A DNA stretch of 64,000 nucleotides from Phreatobacter sp. (lineage in GTDB: Bacteria; Pseudomonadota; Alphaproteobacteria; Rhizobiales; Phreatobacteraceae), in assembly GCF_016793595.1 (NCBI RefSeq), contig NZ_JAEULY010000016.1, positions 123,883 to 187,882 on the forward strand, in the 5' to 3' direction. Of the stretch, positions 25,025 through 32,190 are shown piece by piece. Numbering within the stretch: position 1 is the first letter of the stretch; each line of letters begins with the position of its first letter. Both the position numbers and the translations under genes were made by a program. The notes under the pieces were generated by a model. The model saw nothing but the letters and a program-made list of their open reading frames with translations, was not told the origin of the DNA and ran no database searches.

Positions 25025-25698
25025 TGCCAACCCTCCGCTGCGAGGTTGAGGATTTCGTGGGCAGGATGCGAGCGAGGCGCCGGGTATGCCCGGTTCGGCA
25101 TTCGGATCACCTCCGCCATCGGCTGAGCCTCTTCCGCCGCCAGTCGGTCGCGATGAGCATTGGCCACCCAGGTCGACAAGCCGGACCAATGGGCGATCCG
25201 GTACCGACCAGCCATCGCTTTCCGAACGGCGGGGATCACGTCGAGATCTGGATCGAAACCTGATCGCAACCAGCCCAGGCAGGCCGATGCCGCCAGCACG
25301 TCGCCTCGGAGGGCGTGGTCTTCCGGGACCGATGCCTCCAAGATCTGGGCTACCACGCGATCAGCATCGGCGAGCGTCGCGCGCGCCTTCTCGTCTCCGT
25401 CTGGGGGGCAGTGAGGACCCTTTAGGGTCCGAACGGGGGGTTGAGTTTTGGAAGGGGGTACGGGGGAAACCTTTGTCTCGGGGGGCGGGGGGATGTCCCG
25501 TGACTGTCCCGTGACTGTCACGGGACAGTCACGCTCCTTGGCCCGCTGCCGACGCTTTCGATCGGCGGCCGCGGCGCGGCGCCGGGTCTCCGCATCCTCA
25601 ATGCTCGCGATGGCCTCGGCGGCGATCAGCATGGCGTCGTGAGTGGCGCCGGCGGCGATCATCTGCCTCATCATGTCGACGACTGCGCGGGCGCTCAT
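25021..25698 (-). CDS. Putative phage replication protein with internal palindrome
   Basis: 225 residues. N-terminal helices (AVVDMMRQMIAAGATHDAM), a basic helix RRRAAAADRKRRQRAKERD, a low-complexity linker of about 60 residues, and a C-terminal helical domain with LAASACLGWLRSGFDPDLDV and STWVANAHRDRL. First gene of the leftward operon that includes the packaging genes. The coding sequence for the linker contains a 27-bp palindrome, a layout like phage initiator genes that carry their origin. The function is inferred from position and composition. Confidence 0.55.
   Translation of the reverse strand: MSARAVVDMMRQMIAAGATHDAMLIAAEAIASIEDAETRRRAAAADRKRRQRAKERDCPVTVTGQSRDIPPPPETKVSPVPPSKTQPPVRTLKGPHCPPDGDEKARATLADADRVVAQILEASVPEDHALRGDVLAASACLGWLRSGFDPDLDVIPAVRKAMAGRYRIAHWSGLSTWVANAHRDRLAAEEAQPMAEVIRMPNRAYPAPRSHPAHEILNLAAEGWQ
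25503..25529. repeat. 27-bp palindrome inside the putative replication gene
   Basis: Arms ACTGTCCCGTGAC (25503-25515) and GTCACGGGACAGT (25517-25529) pair perfectly about one central T. A further direct copy TGTCCCGTGAC lies just upstream at 25494-25504. It falls in the low-complexity linker of the gene, where the protein sequence is little constrained. Confidence 0.8.
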
Positions 25699-25890
25699 GA
25701 CGCGCCTCCATCGAAGCCCACGTGACGGGAAAGGATCGGGAACACCCTTGCGAGCGAATCAGCCGTTTGGTACCGTTCGCCTCGAAGGAAGTCAGACCCC
25801 TTCTGCTGCACCGATCCGCCGCCGCTAGCGCTTCCGACGCTGGCGGCGGTTCGCGTTTCGGGGTCGGGCGGATGATTTTCAATGTTCTCT

Positions 25891-25930
25891 GCTGATCCCG
25901 GTTGATTCCGGTTATGTCCGGCTAATCCCG
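25891..25930. repeat. Four tandem 10-bp repeats beside attR
   Basis: Consecutive units are GCTGATCCCG, GTTGATTCCG, GTTATGTCCG and GCTAATCCCG, consensus GYTRATYCCG, with no spacer. The 10-bp period puts each unit on the same DNA face. They end 44 bp before the attR core, as would arm-type integrase or Xis/AlpA sites. Confidence 0.7.
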
Positions 25931-25974
25931 AAAATCCCCTGCTAAGGATTTCAAAAGGTTGGCCAAATTCGTGG

Positions 25975-25987
25975 TAACCGCCAATTA
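25975..25987. other. attR: right attachment core
   Basis: TAACCGCCAATTA, identical to attL. The following ACC completes TTAACC, so this end reads GTAA-N7-TTAAC, again one mismatch from a CtrA box. It lies 51 bp upstream of the zinc-ribbon start codon. Confidence 0.85.
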
Positions 25988-26038
25988 ACCATGCTGCGCG
26001 AGTGTGAAGCGGGGGCAACCGGCCCCAAGGCGTGCATC

Positions 26039-26944
26039 ATGCTGATCGTTTGTCCGTCCTGCGCGACGGCATTCAGGGTGACCAAGGAGGTCCTGGGCGA
26101 GTCCGGGCGTCAGGTCCGCTGTGCCCAGTGCCGCACCGTCTGGCTGGCCACCGCCGACCAGGCGGTCGAGGAACCGGCCGTTGCGGAAGCCGCAGCCGCG
26201 ATCGGCCAGCCCGTCCGGTCACCGCCGCCGGACGATACCACTGACGCCGACTGGGGCGCCGCCTTCGCCGAGGAGGAGCGCGAGAAGAAGGCGACGGCCG
26301 GGGAAGCCGCCGATGGCGGCCCTGACATTCCCGCCGCTGAATCGCCCTCGCTCCAGCCGGATGCCGATGTCGCGCCGCTGCCGGCGCGCGTCGATGCGGC
26401 GCAGGGCCACGAGGAGCCGGCGGCCCCGCCGCGCCGGAACATCGAATCGGCCGCCGTGCGGCGGCGTGCCCGCCCGCTGGTCCAGCGCTCGCCGCGCTGG
26501 TCGCTTCGCATGTCGCTGCCGGTGGGAATCGTGCTGGTGTCGACCGCGATCCTCGCGACCTTCATGCTCGGCCGCGAGCAGGTGGTGCGGACCATGCCGG
26601 ACACCGCCGGAATCTACGAGCGGCTCGGCCTGCCGGTGAACCTGCGCGGCGTCGAATTCCGCAACGTGAAGGGCGCCAACGAGATCGTCGACGGCGTCGT
26701 CGTGCTGGTGGTCGAGGGCAATCTCGTCAACATCACGGGTCGCGCCATCGACCTGCCGCGACTCAGGCTCGCGGTCCGCGATGCCGGGGGCAAGGAAATC
26801 TACACCTGGACCGCCACGGCGCCGAAGGCGCGGCTGGAAGCGGGGGAGGCCGCGCCGTTCCGCTCGCGCCTCGCCTCGCCGCCGCCGGACGGTTCCAGCA
26901 TCGAAGTCCGCTTCTTCGCGCCCGCCGACGCCGCCGGCCGGTGA
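26039..26944 (+). CDS. MJ0042-type zinc-ribbon protein with DUF3426 domain
   Basis: 301 residues. It begins with a zinc ribbon, LIVCPSCATAFRV then VRCAQCRTVW (two CxxC pairs), has a disordered acidic middle, one membrane helix near residue 160 (LPVGIVLVSTAILATFMLG), and a C-terminal periplasmic DUF3426-like domain (GAN...IVDGVVVLVVEGNLVNITG). Orthologues often lie divergent from ftsE, and here the element separates the two. The start MLIVCPSC was chosen because the ribbon begins at the N-terminus in the family. Function unknown. Confidence 0.88.
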   Translation: MLIVCPSCATAFRVTKEVLGESGRQVRCAQCRTVWLATADQAVEEPAVAEAAAAIGQPVRSPPPDDTTDADWGAAFAEEEREKKATAGEAADGGPDIPAAESPSLQPDADVAPLPARVDAAQGHEEPAAPPRRNIESAAVRRRARPLVQRSPRWSLRMSLPVGIVLVSTAILATFMLGREQVVRTMPDTAGIYERLGLPVNLRGVEFRNVKGANEIVDGVVVLVVEGNLVNITGRAIDLPRLRLAVRDAGGKEIYTWTATAPKARLEAGEAAPFRSRLASPPPDGSSIEVRFFAPADAAGR

Positions 26945-27014
26945 CGTGGCTTCGCCGCCGCATTACAAACAGGCGAGAGCCACCGCGCATGATCGGCACC
27001 GGCCGGAGTGACTG

Positions 27015-27545
27015 ATGAACCGTTCCAATATCCGCATCCTGTTCTCGGCCGAGACCATTGCGGAGCGCAACAAGACGCTTGTCGACGAGATCGCCGCGAC
27101 GAAACCCGAGCGCCTGCTCGTCATCGCGGTGCTCAAGGGCAGCTTCGTCTTCGCCGCCGACCTGATCCGCGCCATGGATGCGGCGGGCATGGCGCCGGAG
27201 GTCGAATTCATGTCGCTGTCGAGCTATCTTGAGGGCACGGTGTCGAGCGGCACGGTGCGCGTGGTCCACGACATCGAGAGCCCGGTGACCGGCCGCGATG
27301 TGCTGCTGGTCGACGACATTCTCGAAAGCGGTCGCACGCTGACCTATGCGAAGGACCTGCTGATGGCGCGCGGCGCCAGGAGCGTGCGCACCTGCGTGCT
27401 CCTGGAGAAGCCCGGCAAGCGCGCGGTGCACCTGACGCCCGACCATGTCGGCTTCGAGTGCCCCGACCTGTTCGTCGTCGGCTACGGCATGGATGTCGCC
27501 CATTCCTGGCGGCAATTGCCGTTTGTCGGCGTCATCGAGAGCTGA
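27015..27545 (+). CDS. hpt: Hypoxanthine phosphoribosyltransferase
   Basis: Salvages hypoxanthine and guanine to their nucleotides using PRPP. The PRPP-binding motif is VLLVDDILESGRTL and the flexible loop carries VEFMSLSSYLEGTVSSG. The 176 aa is normal. It follows the zinc-ribbon gene by 70 bp and precedes cpdR by two bases, the common alphaproteobacterial order. Confidence 0.95.
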   Translation: MNRSNIRILFSAETIAERNKTLVDEIAATKPERLLVIAVLKGSFVFAADLIRAMDAAGMAPEVEFMSLSSYLEGTVSSGTVRVVHDIESPVTGRDVLLVDDILESGRTLTYAKDLLMARGARSVRTCVLLEKPGKRAVHLTPDHVGFECPDLFVVGYGMDVAHSWRQLPFVGVIES

Positions 27546-27547
27546 TC

Positions 27548-27928
27548 GTGGCCCGTATCCTGATCGCCGAGGACGACGAGCCGGTGCGCGCCTTCGTGCG
27601 CCGGGCGCTGGAGATTGACGGCCACGAGGTCACCGAGGCGCGCGATGGCGCCGAGGCCCTCGACATCCTCGAACGCGAGGCGGGGGGCTTCGCGCTCCTG
27701 CTGACGGATATCCGCATGCCGCTGATGGACGGTATTGCCCTGGCGCTGGCGGCAGCGCCGCAATTCCCTGATCTCGTCATCCTCCTGATGACCGGCTATG
27801 CCGATCAGCGCGAGCGTGCGCACGGCCTCGAGGCGCTGGTCCACGACGTGGTGACCAAGCCGTTCTCGCTGGCCGATATCCGCGCCAAGGTCGCCGAAGC
27901 CCTGGCGGCGGGCCCGAAGCGGGGCTGA
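27548..27928 (+). CDS. cpdR: Response regulator CpdR
   Basis: A single receiver domain of 126 residues: RILIAEDDEPVRAFVRRAL with the acidic pocket, LLLTDIRMPLMDG with the phosphoacceptor Asp, LLMTGYAD, and the conserved Lys in VVTKPFSL. In Caulobacter and rhizobia CpdR is the ClpXP adaptor whose phosphorylation controls CtrA degradation. GTG at 27548 was chosen: it lies 2 nt after the hpt stop and gives the family start ARILIAEDD. Confidence 0.9.
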   Translation: MARILIAEDDEPVRAFVRRALEIDGHEVTEARDGAEALDILEREAGGFALLLTDIRMPLMDGIALALAAAPQFPDLVILLMTGYADQRERAHGLEALVHDVVTKPFSLADIRAKVAEALAAGPKRG

Positions 27929-27974
27929 GGCCGGCTTCAGCCGGCCCCGGCCGCTCCTGTCATCGGATCGGCGT

Positions 27975-28511
27975 TCAGCCCTTGGCCTTCTTGGCCCGCT
28001 CGATCGCCTCGAGGATCAGGCGCTTGGCCTCGGCGGCATCGCCCCAGCCGATGACCTTCACCCACTTGTTGCTCTCAAGATCCTTGTAGTGCTCGAAGAA
28101 GTGCTCGATCTGCTTGAGGGTGATCTCGGGCAGGTCCTTGATGTCGTGGACGTTCTCGTAGCGACGGGTCAGTTTCGGCACGGGCACCGCGACGATCTTC
28201 TCGTCGCCGCCCGCCTCGTCCTCCATCTTCAGCACGCCGACCGGCCGGCAGGCGACGATGGCGCCCGGCACGATGCCGCGCTGGTTGGCGATCAGCACGT
28301 CGCAGGGGTCGCCGTCCTCGGACAGGGTGTGCGGGATGAAGCCGTAATTCCCGGGATAGCGCATCGAGGTATAGAGGAACCGGTCGACCACCAGCGTCCC
28401 GGCCTCCTTGTCCATCTCGTACTTGATCGGCTCGCCGCCGACCGGAACCTCGACAACGACATTGACCTCCTCGGGAGGGTTCTTGCCGATCGAAATGGCG
28501 TCGATACGCAT
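27975..28511 (-). CDS. ppa: Inorganic pyrophosphatase
   Basis: Hydrolyses pyrophosphate to drive biosynthetic reactions. The family I signature [12 protein letters not shown] and the [12 protein letters not shown] stretch are intact. The 178 aa is the usual length for the bacterial hexameric enzyme. Convergent with cpdR, separated by 46 bp. Confidence 0.97.
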   Translation of the reverse strand: MRIDAISIGKNPPEEVNVVVEVPVGGEPIKYEMDKEAGTLVVDRFLYTSMRYPGNYGFIPHTLSEDGDPCDVLIANQRGIVPGAIVACRPVGVLKMEDEAGGDEKIVAVPVPKLTRRYENVHDIKDLPEITLKQIEHFFEHYKDLESNKWVKVIGWGDAAEAKRLILEAIERAKKAKG

Positions 28512-28662
28512 GGGAGGGAAACTCCGGAAAGACGGAGCGCGGGCGCGGCGGGGGCTAGCGTCGGCGCGGAAACGGGTGAATGCCGCGCCTCGTTAGCCGG
28601 ATCGCCCATGCCGGGGCAAGTGCGGCTTCAGGATAAGATGCAGTGCCGGCGCGGGCGTGCCG

Positions 28663-29172
28663 TCAGGCGGCCCAGCCAAAGGCGGTCTTGTCGAGCGCGC
28701 GCGTGCCGAAGGTTTCCGAGGATCGCGCGACTGGCCGACCGCCGAGGCCGCGATAGAAGCGGACGGCGCTCTCGTTGTCGCTCAGCGCCCAGATCACCAG
28801 GCTGTCGAGGCCGTGGCCGACAAGGTCCTTGCGGGCGGATTCGAACAGCTTCTGGCCGAGGCCGAGGCCGATGAACTTCGGCCGCAGATAGAGTTCGTAG
28901 ATTTCGCCCTCGTAGGAGAGCGCCTTGGCGCGGTTGCGGCCGTAATTGGCGTAGCCGGCCACTTCATCGCCGAAGCCGAGCAGCGCGATGCGATTGCCCT
29001 TGCGGATCGCGGCCTCCCACCAGCCCGGCCCGCGTCGCGAGATCAGCTTCTCCAGCTCCGCGCCGGGGATGAGGCCGCGATAGGCCGCCCGCCAGGCTTC
29101 GTCGTGCACTTCGGCGACGACCGGTGCATCGGACAGGCGCGCGAGGCGGATCTCTGTGGTGACTGTCTTCAT
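28663..29172 (-). CDS. GNAT-family N-acetyltransferase
   Basis: 169 residues with the GNAT fold: EIRLARLSDAPVVAEVHDEAW, then the acetyl-CoA loop KFIGLGLGQKLFESAR and NESAVRFYRGLGGRPVAR. The substrate is not predictable. The start MKTVTTEIRL was chosen over a longer open frame because homologues begin at this point. A possible CtrA-like sequence lies 48 bp upstream. Confidence 0.82.
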   Translation of the reverse strand: MKTVTTEIRLARLSDAPVVAEVHDEAWRAAYRGLIPGAELEKLISRRGPGWWEAAIRKGNRIALLGFGDEVAGYANYGRNRAKALSYEGEIYELYLRPKFIGLGLGQKLFESARKDLVGHGLDSLVIWALSDNESAVRFYRGLGGRPVARSSETFGTRALDKTAFGWAA

Positions 29173-29219
29173 GGCTGATGCAATGGAACCACGAGCGTCC
29201 GTGCACCGCAACGGTTTCG

Positions 29220-29235
29220 TTAAGACTTCGTCAAC
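29220..29235. promoter_or_regulatory. Possible CtrA-like site upstream of the acetyltransferase gene
   Basis: TTAAGACTTCGTCAAC reads TTAA-N7-TCAAC, one mismatch from TTAA-N7-TTAAC. A single one-mismatch match in a 64-kb window can arise by chance, so this is weak. Confidence 0.25.
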
Positions 29236-29331
29236 ACCTATGGACAAAAGGTTAATATCAACAGGCCCCGACCTTTCGGCGACCATGCCGGCCACGGAAC
29301 GCCGCTCCAGCAAGAGCAATGGGGACCAAAG

Positions 29332-29354
29332 AAAACCCCGGCGCGTGGCCGGGG
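29332..29354 (-). terminator. Rho-independent terminator of the Tim44-like gene
   Basis: Stem CCCCGGC/GCCGGGG with a 5-nt loop, read on the minus strand and followed by TTTTC. It lies 34 bp beyond the stop codon. Confidence 0.8.
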
Positions 29355-29387
29355 CTCTCTGGTTCAAACCGGATGGACGGGCAGGCG

Positions 29388-30401
29388 TCAGGTCTTCTGG
29401 ATCGCGGAGAGCTGCCAGGCAGCGCCGTGCGGCCGGCGGAAGGTCCACAATTCGATGACCTCTTCGCCCTGCGGATTGCCTTCAACGACGCGGCCCGAGG
29501 CGCGGTCGATCATCACGTCGGTGATCGCGAAGCGCATGGCGACGGTGGCGTAGTCGGAATCCGGTTCGCGCCAGGCTTCCGACAGGTCGCCCTGCAGCAG
29601 CTTGACGTTCGACAGGCGATTGACGAGGCCGCGGCTGGCGGCATCCTTCAGGTCATCCGCGAAGTAGCCGACCATTTCCGGCGTCGCCATGGCGCGCAGG
29701 CCGTTCAGGTCCTCGCGCGAATAGGCCTCGCAGACATTGCCCAGCAGGCGCTCGAACTGGTCGTAGTCCTGCGGGGTGACGCCGATCGTGTCGGAGGGCG
29801 CGCGCGGAGCCGGAGCCACCGAGCCACCGGCCATGCCGGGGATCGGGCCGCCGCCCATGGGCATGCCGCCGGGCGTGGCATTGCCGCCGCTCATCGGGCC
29901 GACGGGAGCATTGCCCATGCGGGCCATGGCCGGCTGGCCGCCCGCATCCTGCTCGCGGCGGCCGCGAACGAGGCGGACGACGAGATAGATGATGCCGGCG
30001 ATCAGGGCGAACTGGAACAGGAAGCCGAGCATGCCCATCATCGAGCCGAGGCCGGAGAGAAAGCCCTGGCCGGACAGCAGGCCGAACAGGCCGGCGCCGA
30101 GGAAGCCGGCGGCGAGGCCCATGCCGAGGCCGCCCCAGCGCGAGCCCTGGGCGGCGGGCGGGGTCATGCCGGGACGCGGCGCCATGCCGGGCTGGTTCAT
30201 GCCCGGGGCCGGCGCAGGCGCCGTGGTGCGCTGCATCGGGGCGGCCGTGGTCGGCGCCGTCGAAGTGGCCGGCGGCGCGCTGTGCGTCCGCTCGCCGCGG
30301 CTGCCGGACGAGCCGCTGCGCCGGGCCTCGGCGACGGTGGCGCCGACCATCACCACGACGGTGGCCATGGCAAGAATGCGGAGCAGGGTCTTGGAGGTCA
30401 T
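29388..30401 (-). CDS. Tim44-like domain membrane protein
   Basis: 337 residues with a signal-like N-terminus (LRILAMATVVVMVGATVAEA), a Pro/Gly-rich low-complexity segment, two adjacent hydrophobic stretches (GLAAGFLGAGLFGLLSG; FALIAGIIYLVVRLVRG) and a C-terminal Tim44-like domain (FERLLGNVCEAYSREDLNGL, VIELWTFRRPHGAAWQLSAI). Members are widespread in Hyphomicrobiales, with an NTF2-like fold; a role in protein or membrane handling is not proven. Confidence 0.85.
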   Translation of the reverse strand: MTSKTLLRILAMATVVVMVGATVAEARRSGSSGSRGERTHSAPPATSTAPTTAAPMQRTTAPAPAPGMNQPGMAPRPGMTPPAAQGSRWGGLGMGLAAGFLGAGLFGLLSGQGFLSGLGSMMGMLGFLFQFALIAGIIYLVVRLVRGRREQDAGGQPAMARMGNAPVGPMSGGNATPGGMPMGGGPIPGMAGGSVAPAPRAPSDTIGVTPQDYDQFERLLGNVCEAYSREDLNGLRAMATPEMVGYFADDLKDAASRGLVNRLSNVKLLQGDLSEAWREPDSDYATVAMRFAITDVMIDRASGRVVEGNPQGEEVIELWTFRRPHGAAWQLSAIQKT

Positions 30402-30522
30402 ATGTTTCCCACCTGAGAGGCTTCGGCTTATGCCGAAATCAACGTGTGCCTATCGTATTTCGATATGGTGACGCTGTCTCTGCGGGACAATGACGCACAG
30501 TCACGCGCTGCGGCCAACAACG

Positions 30523-30550
30523 AAAACCGGCGTCGGTCACCCGACGCCGG
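30523..30550 (-). terminator. Rho-independent terminator of rpmB
   Basis: Stem CCGGCGTCGG/CCGACGCCGG with loop TCAC, followed on the minus strand by TTTTCG. It begins 27 bp after the rpmB stop. Confidence 0.85.
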
Positions 30551-30576
30551 CTGGCAAACCCGGAAGGCAAAGCCGA

Positions 30577-30867
30577 TCAGGCGGCTTCGGCGCGCTTCTT
30601 GGCGATGGCCGTCTTGAGCTGGCGGGCCTTCACCGAGAGGACCTCGGCATTGGCCTTCAGCAGGAAGGCGTCGAGGCCGCCATTATGGTCGACCGAGCGC
30701 AGCGCCTGCGTCGAAACACGCAGCGACACCGTCTGGCCGAGAACCTCGGAAGCGAAGGAGATGTTCTGCAGATTCGGCAGGAAGCGATGCTTGGTCTTGA
30801 TATTCGAGTGGCTGACCCGGTGGCCAACCTGAACACCCTTGCCGGTGAGTTCACAACGACGCGACAT
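30577..30867 (-). CDS. rpmB: 50S ribosomal protein L28
   Basis: Structural protein of the large subunit. [20 protein letters not shown] is the family N-terminus, followed by [14 protein letters not shown] and [18 protein letters not shown]. The 96 aa is normal for alphaproteobacteria. The open frame runs 11 codons further upstream, but homologues begin at [10 protein letters not shown]. Confidence 0.97.
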   Translation of the reverse strand: MSRRCELTGKGVQVGHRVSHSNIKTKHRFLPNLQNISFASEVLGQTVSLRVSTQALRSVDHNGGLDAFLLKANAEVLSVKARQLKTAIAKKRAEAA

Positions 30868-31019
30868 CGGTCGGATCCTAAAGCGGTGCGCGACGGCCAA
30901 GGCCAGCCGCTGGACAAAATGGTCCTTTTCGGAGACGCGACCGTCTAGTGACAGGAGGCCCTCATGTCAAGCAAAAGCGGCATGGAGCCTGCATAGCCGC
31001 CGCCGGAAGGACCGATACC

Positions 31020-32108
31020 ATGCCCATTGCCCGCGTGCACCGCATTCCCGCATCCGCTCCCGACGACGTCTCGGGCATCGAGGCCGCGATCGCAGCCGGC
31101 AAGCTCGACCCGGCTGGCATCCTCGCCATTTTCGGCAAGACCGAGGGCAATGGCTGCGTCAACGACTTCACCCGCGGCTTCGCCACGCAGTCGCTGACGC
31201 TGGCGCTCAGCGCTCATGTCGGGCCGCAAAAGGCGAAAGAGGTCTGCTACGTCATGTCCGGCGGGACGGAAGGCGCGATGTCGCCGCACTGGACCGTATT
31301 CGAGCGCATCGAGGGTGAGGGTGCGGCGGGACCGGCGCTCGCCATCGGCCGGGTGCATACTGCGGGCCTTGCCCCCGAGGATCTCGGCCGGATGGGCCAG
31401 GTGGACCAGGTCGCGGCCGGCGTTGCCGAGGCGATGCGGCAGGCCGGCATCGCCCATGCCGGCGACGTTCACTTCGTCCAGGTCAAATGTCCGCTGCTGA
31501 CCGCCCAGCGCATCGGCGAGGCTGAGCGCCGCGGTGCGGCGGTCGCGGTGCGCGACACGCTGAAGTCCATGGGCCTGTCGCGCGGGGCCTCGTCGCTCGG
31601 CGTCGCCGTGGCTCTCGGCGAGATCGAGCGGGACAAGCTGTCGGATGCCGTCATCTGCCGCGACATGGCGCTCTGTTCTGGACGGGCCAGCGCCTCGGCG
31701 GGTGTCGAACTCGTCAACCACGAGATCGTCGTGCTTGGCCGATCGGCCGCATGGTCGGGGCCCTTGACCATCGATCATGCCGTCATGGCCGACGCCATCG
31801 ACATCGAGCCGGTGCGCGCGGCGCTCGGCCGGGTCGGGCTCGCCGCTGCCGGCCAGCTCGATCCGAACATGCGCGCGAAGCTCGTCGCCGTGCTGGCCAA
31901 GGCCGAGGCGAGCCCCGACGGCGAGGTGCGCGGCGCGCGCCACACCATGCTGGACGATTCCGACATTTCCTCCACGCGTCATGCCCGCGCCTTCGTGGCG
32001 GGGGCGCTCGCGGGGCTTGTCGGCCGGACGACGATCTACGTGTCCGGCGGCGCCGAGCATCAGGGTCCGCCCGGCGGCGGACCCGTGGCGGTCATCGTCG
32101 AGCGATAA
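31020..32108 (+). CDS. Ring-opening amidohydrolase (barbiturase / cyanuric acid amidohydrolase family)
   Basis: 362 residues of the AtzD/barbiturase fold, built from three related units, each contributing a Lys/Ser pair. The three serine segments are visible: YVMSGGTEGAMSPHW, SRGASSLGVAVALGE and YVSGGAEHQGPPGGGP. These enzymes hydrolyse cyclic imides or ureas such as cyanuric acid or barbiturate. Start MPIARVHRIP fits the family; an earlier in-frame ATG is 24 codons upstream. It begins the catabolic-looking cluster 31-38.5 kb; which ring it opens cannot be read from sequence. Confidence 0.87.
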   Translation: MPIARVHRIPASAPDDVSGIEAAIAAGKLDPAGILAIFGKTEGNGCVNDFTRGFATQSLTLALSAHVGPQKAKEVCYVMSGGTEGAMSPHWTVFERIEGEGAAGPALAIGRVHTAGLAPEDLGRMGQVDQVAAGVAEAMRQAGIAHAGDVHFVQVKCPLLTAQRIGEAERRGAAVAVRDTLKSMGLSRGASSLGVAVALGEIERDKLSDAVICRDMALCSGRASASAGVELVNHEIVVLGRSAAWSGPLTIDHAVMADAIDIEPVRAALGRVGLAAAGQLDPNMRAKLVAVLAKAEASPDGEVRGARHTMLDDSDISSTRHARAFVAGALAGLVGRTTIYVSGGAEHQGPPGGGPVAVIVER

Positions 32109-32139
32109 CGCGCCGTCAGCTTCCTGGCAGCAGCCTATC

Positions 32140-32171
32140 CGTCATGACCGGGCCAAGGCCCGTGCATGACG
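32140..32171. repeat. Intergenic inverted repeat
   Basis: CGTCATGACCGGGCC at the left and GGCCCGTGCATGACG at the right flank a short AA centre, lying between two convergent stop codons. It resembles another intergenic element at 50490-50582 and could serve as a bidirectional terminator or be a dispersed repeat. Confidence 0.55.
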
Positions 32172-32190
32172 AACGGAGGCGGCTGCCGCG

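Larger units (their letters stand above)
11867..25987. mobile_element. Integrated 14.1-kb phage-satellite-like element (or reduced prophage)
   Basis: Bounded by a 13-bp direct repeat and inserted between two genes, ftsE and the zinc-ribbon gene, that are normally divergent neighbours in this order. Contents from left to right: integrase, AlpA/Xis-like protein, three small unknown genes (all minus), repressor and two small genes (plus), HEPN-motif gene, tape measure, TerL, TerS, head closure, protease-capsid fusion, small gene, portal, HTH protein, and three early/replication-like genes (all minus, most overlapping by 4 bases). Tail tube, sheath, baseplate, fibre, holin and endolysin genes were not found. 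A complete integrase, clean ends and intact overlaps argue against heavy decay, but the capsid 3' end looks damaged. Confidence 0.88.
25699..26038. other. Right end of the element and upstream region of the zinc-ribbon gene
   Basis: 340 bp without a supported gene. It holds four 10-bp repeats (25891-25930), attR (25975-25987) and the displaced upstream side of the zinc-ribbon gene. An open frame on the minus strand runs 25695-26018 across attR, but it has no ATG after the junction, so it is not accepted. Confidence 0.7.

Noticed and set aside
25695..26018. 107-residue minus-strand frame crossing attR
   Set aside because: It starts in host DNA and crosses the insertion junction. Its stop overlaps the putative replication gene start (ATGA), which is suggestive, but no start codon lies inside the element part.
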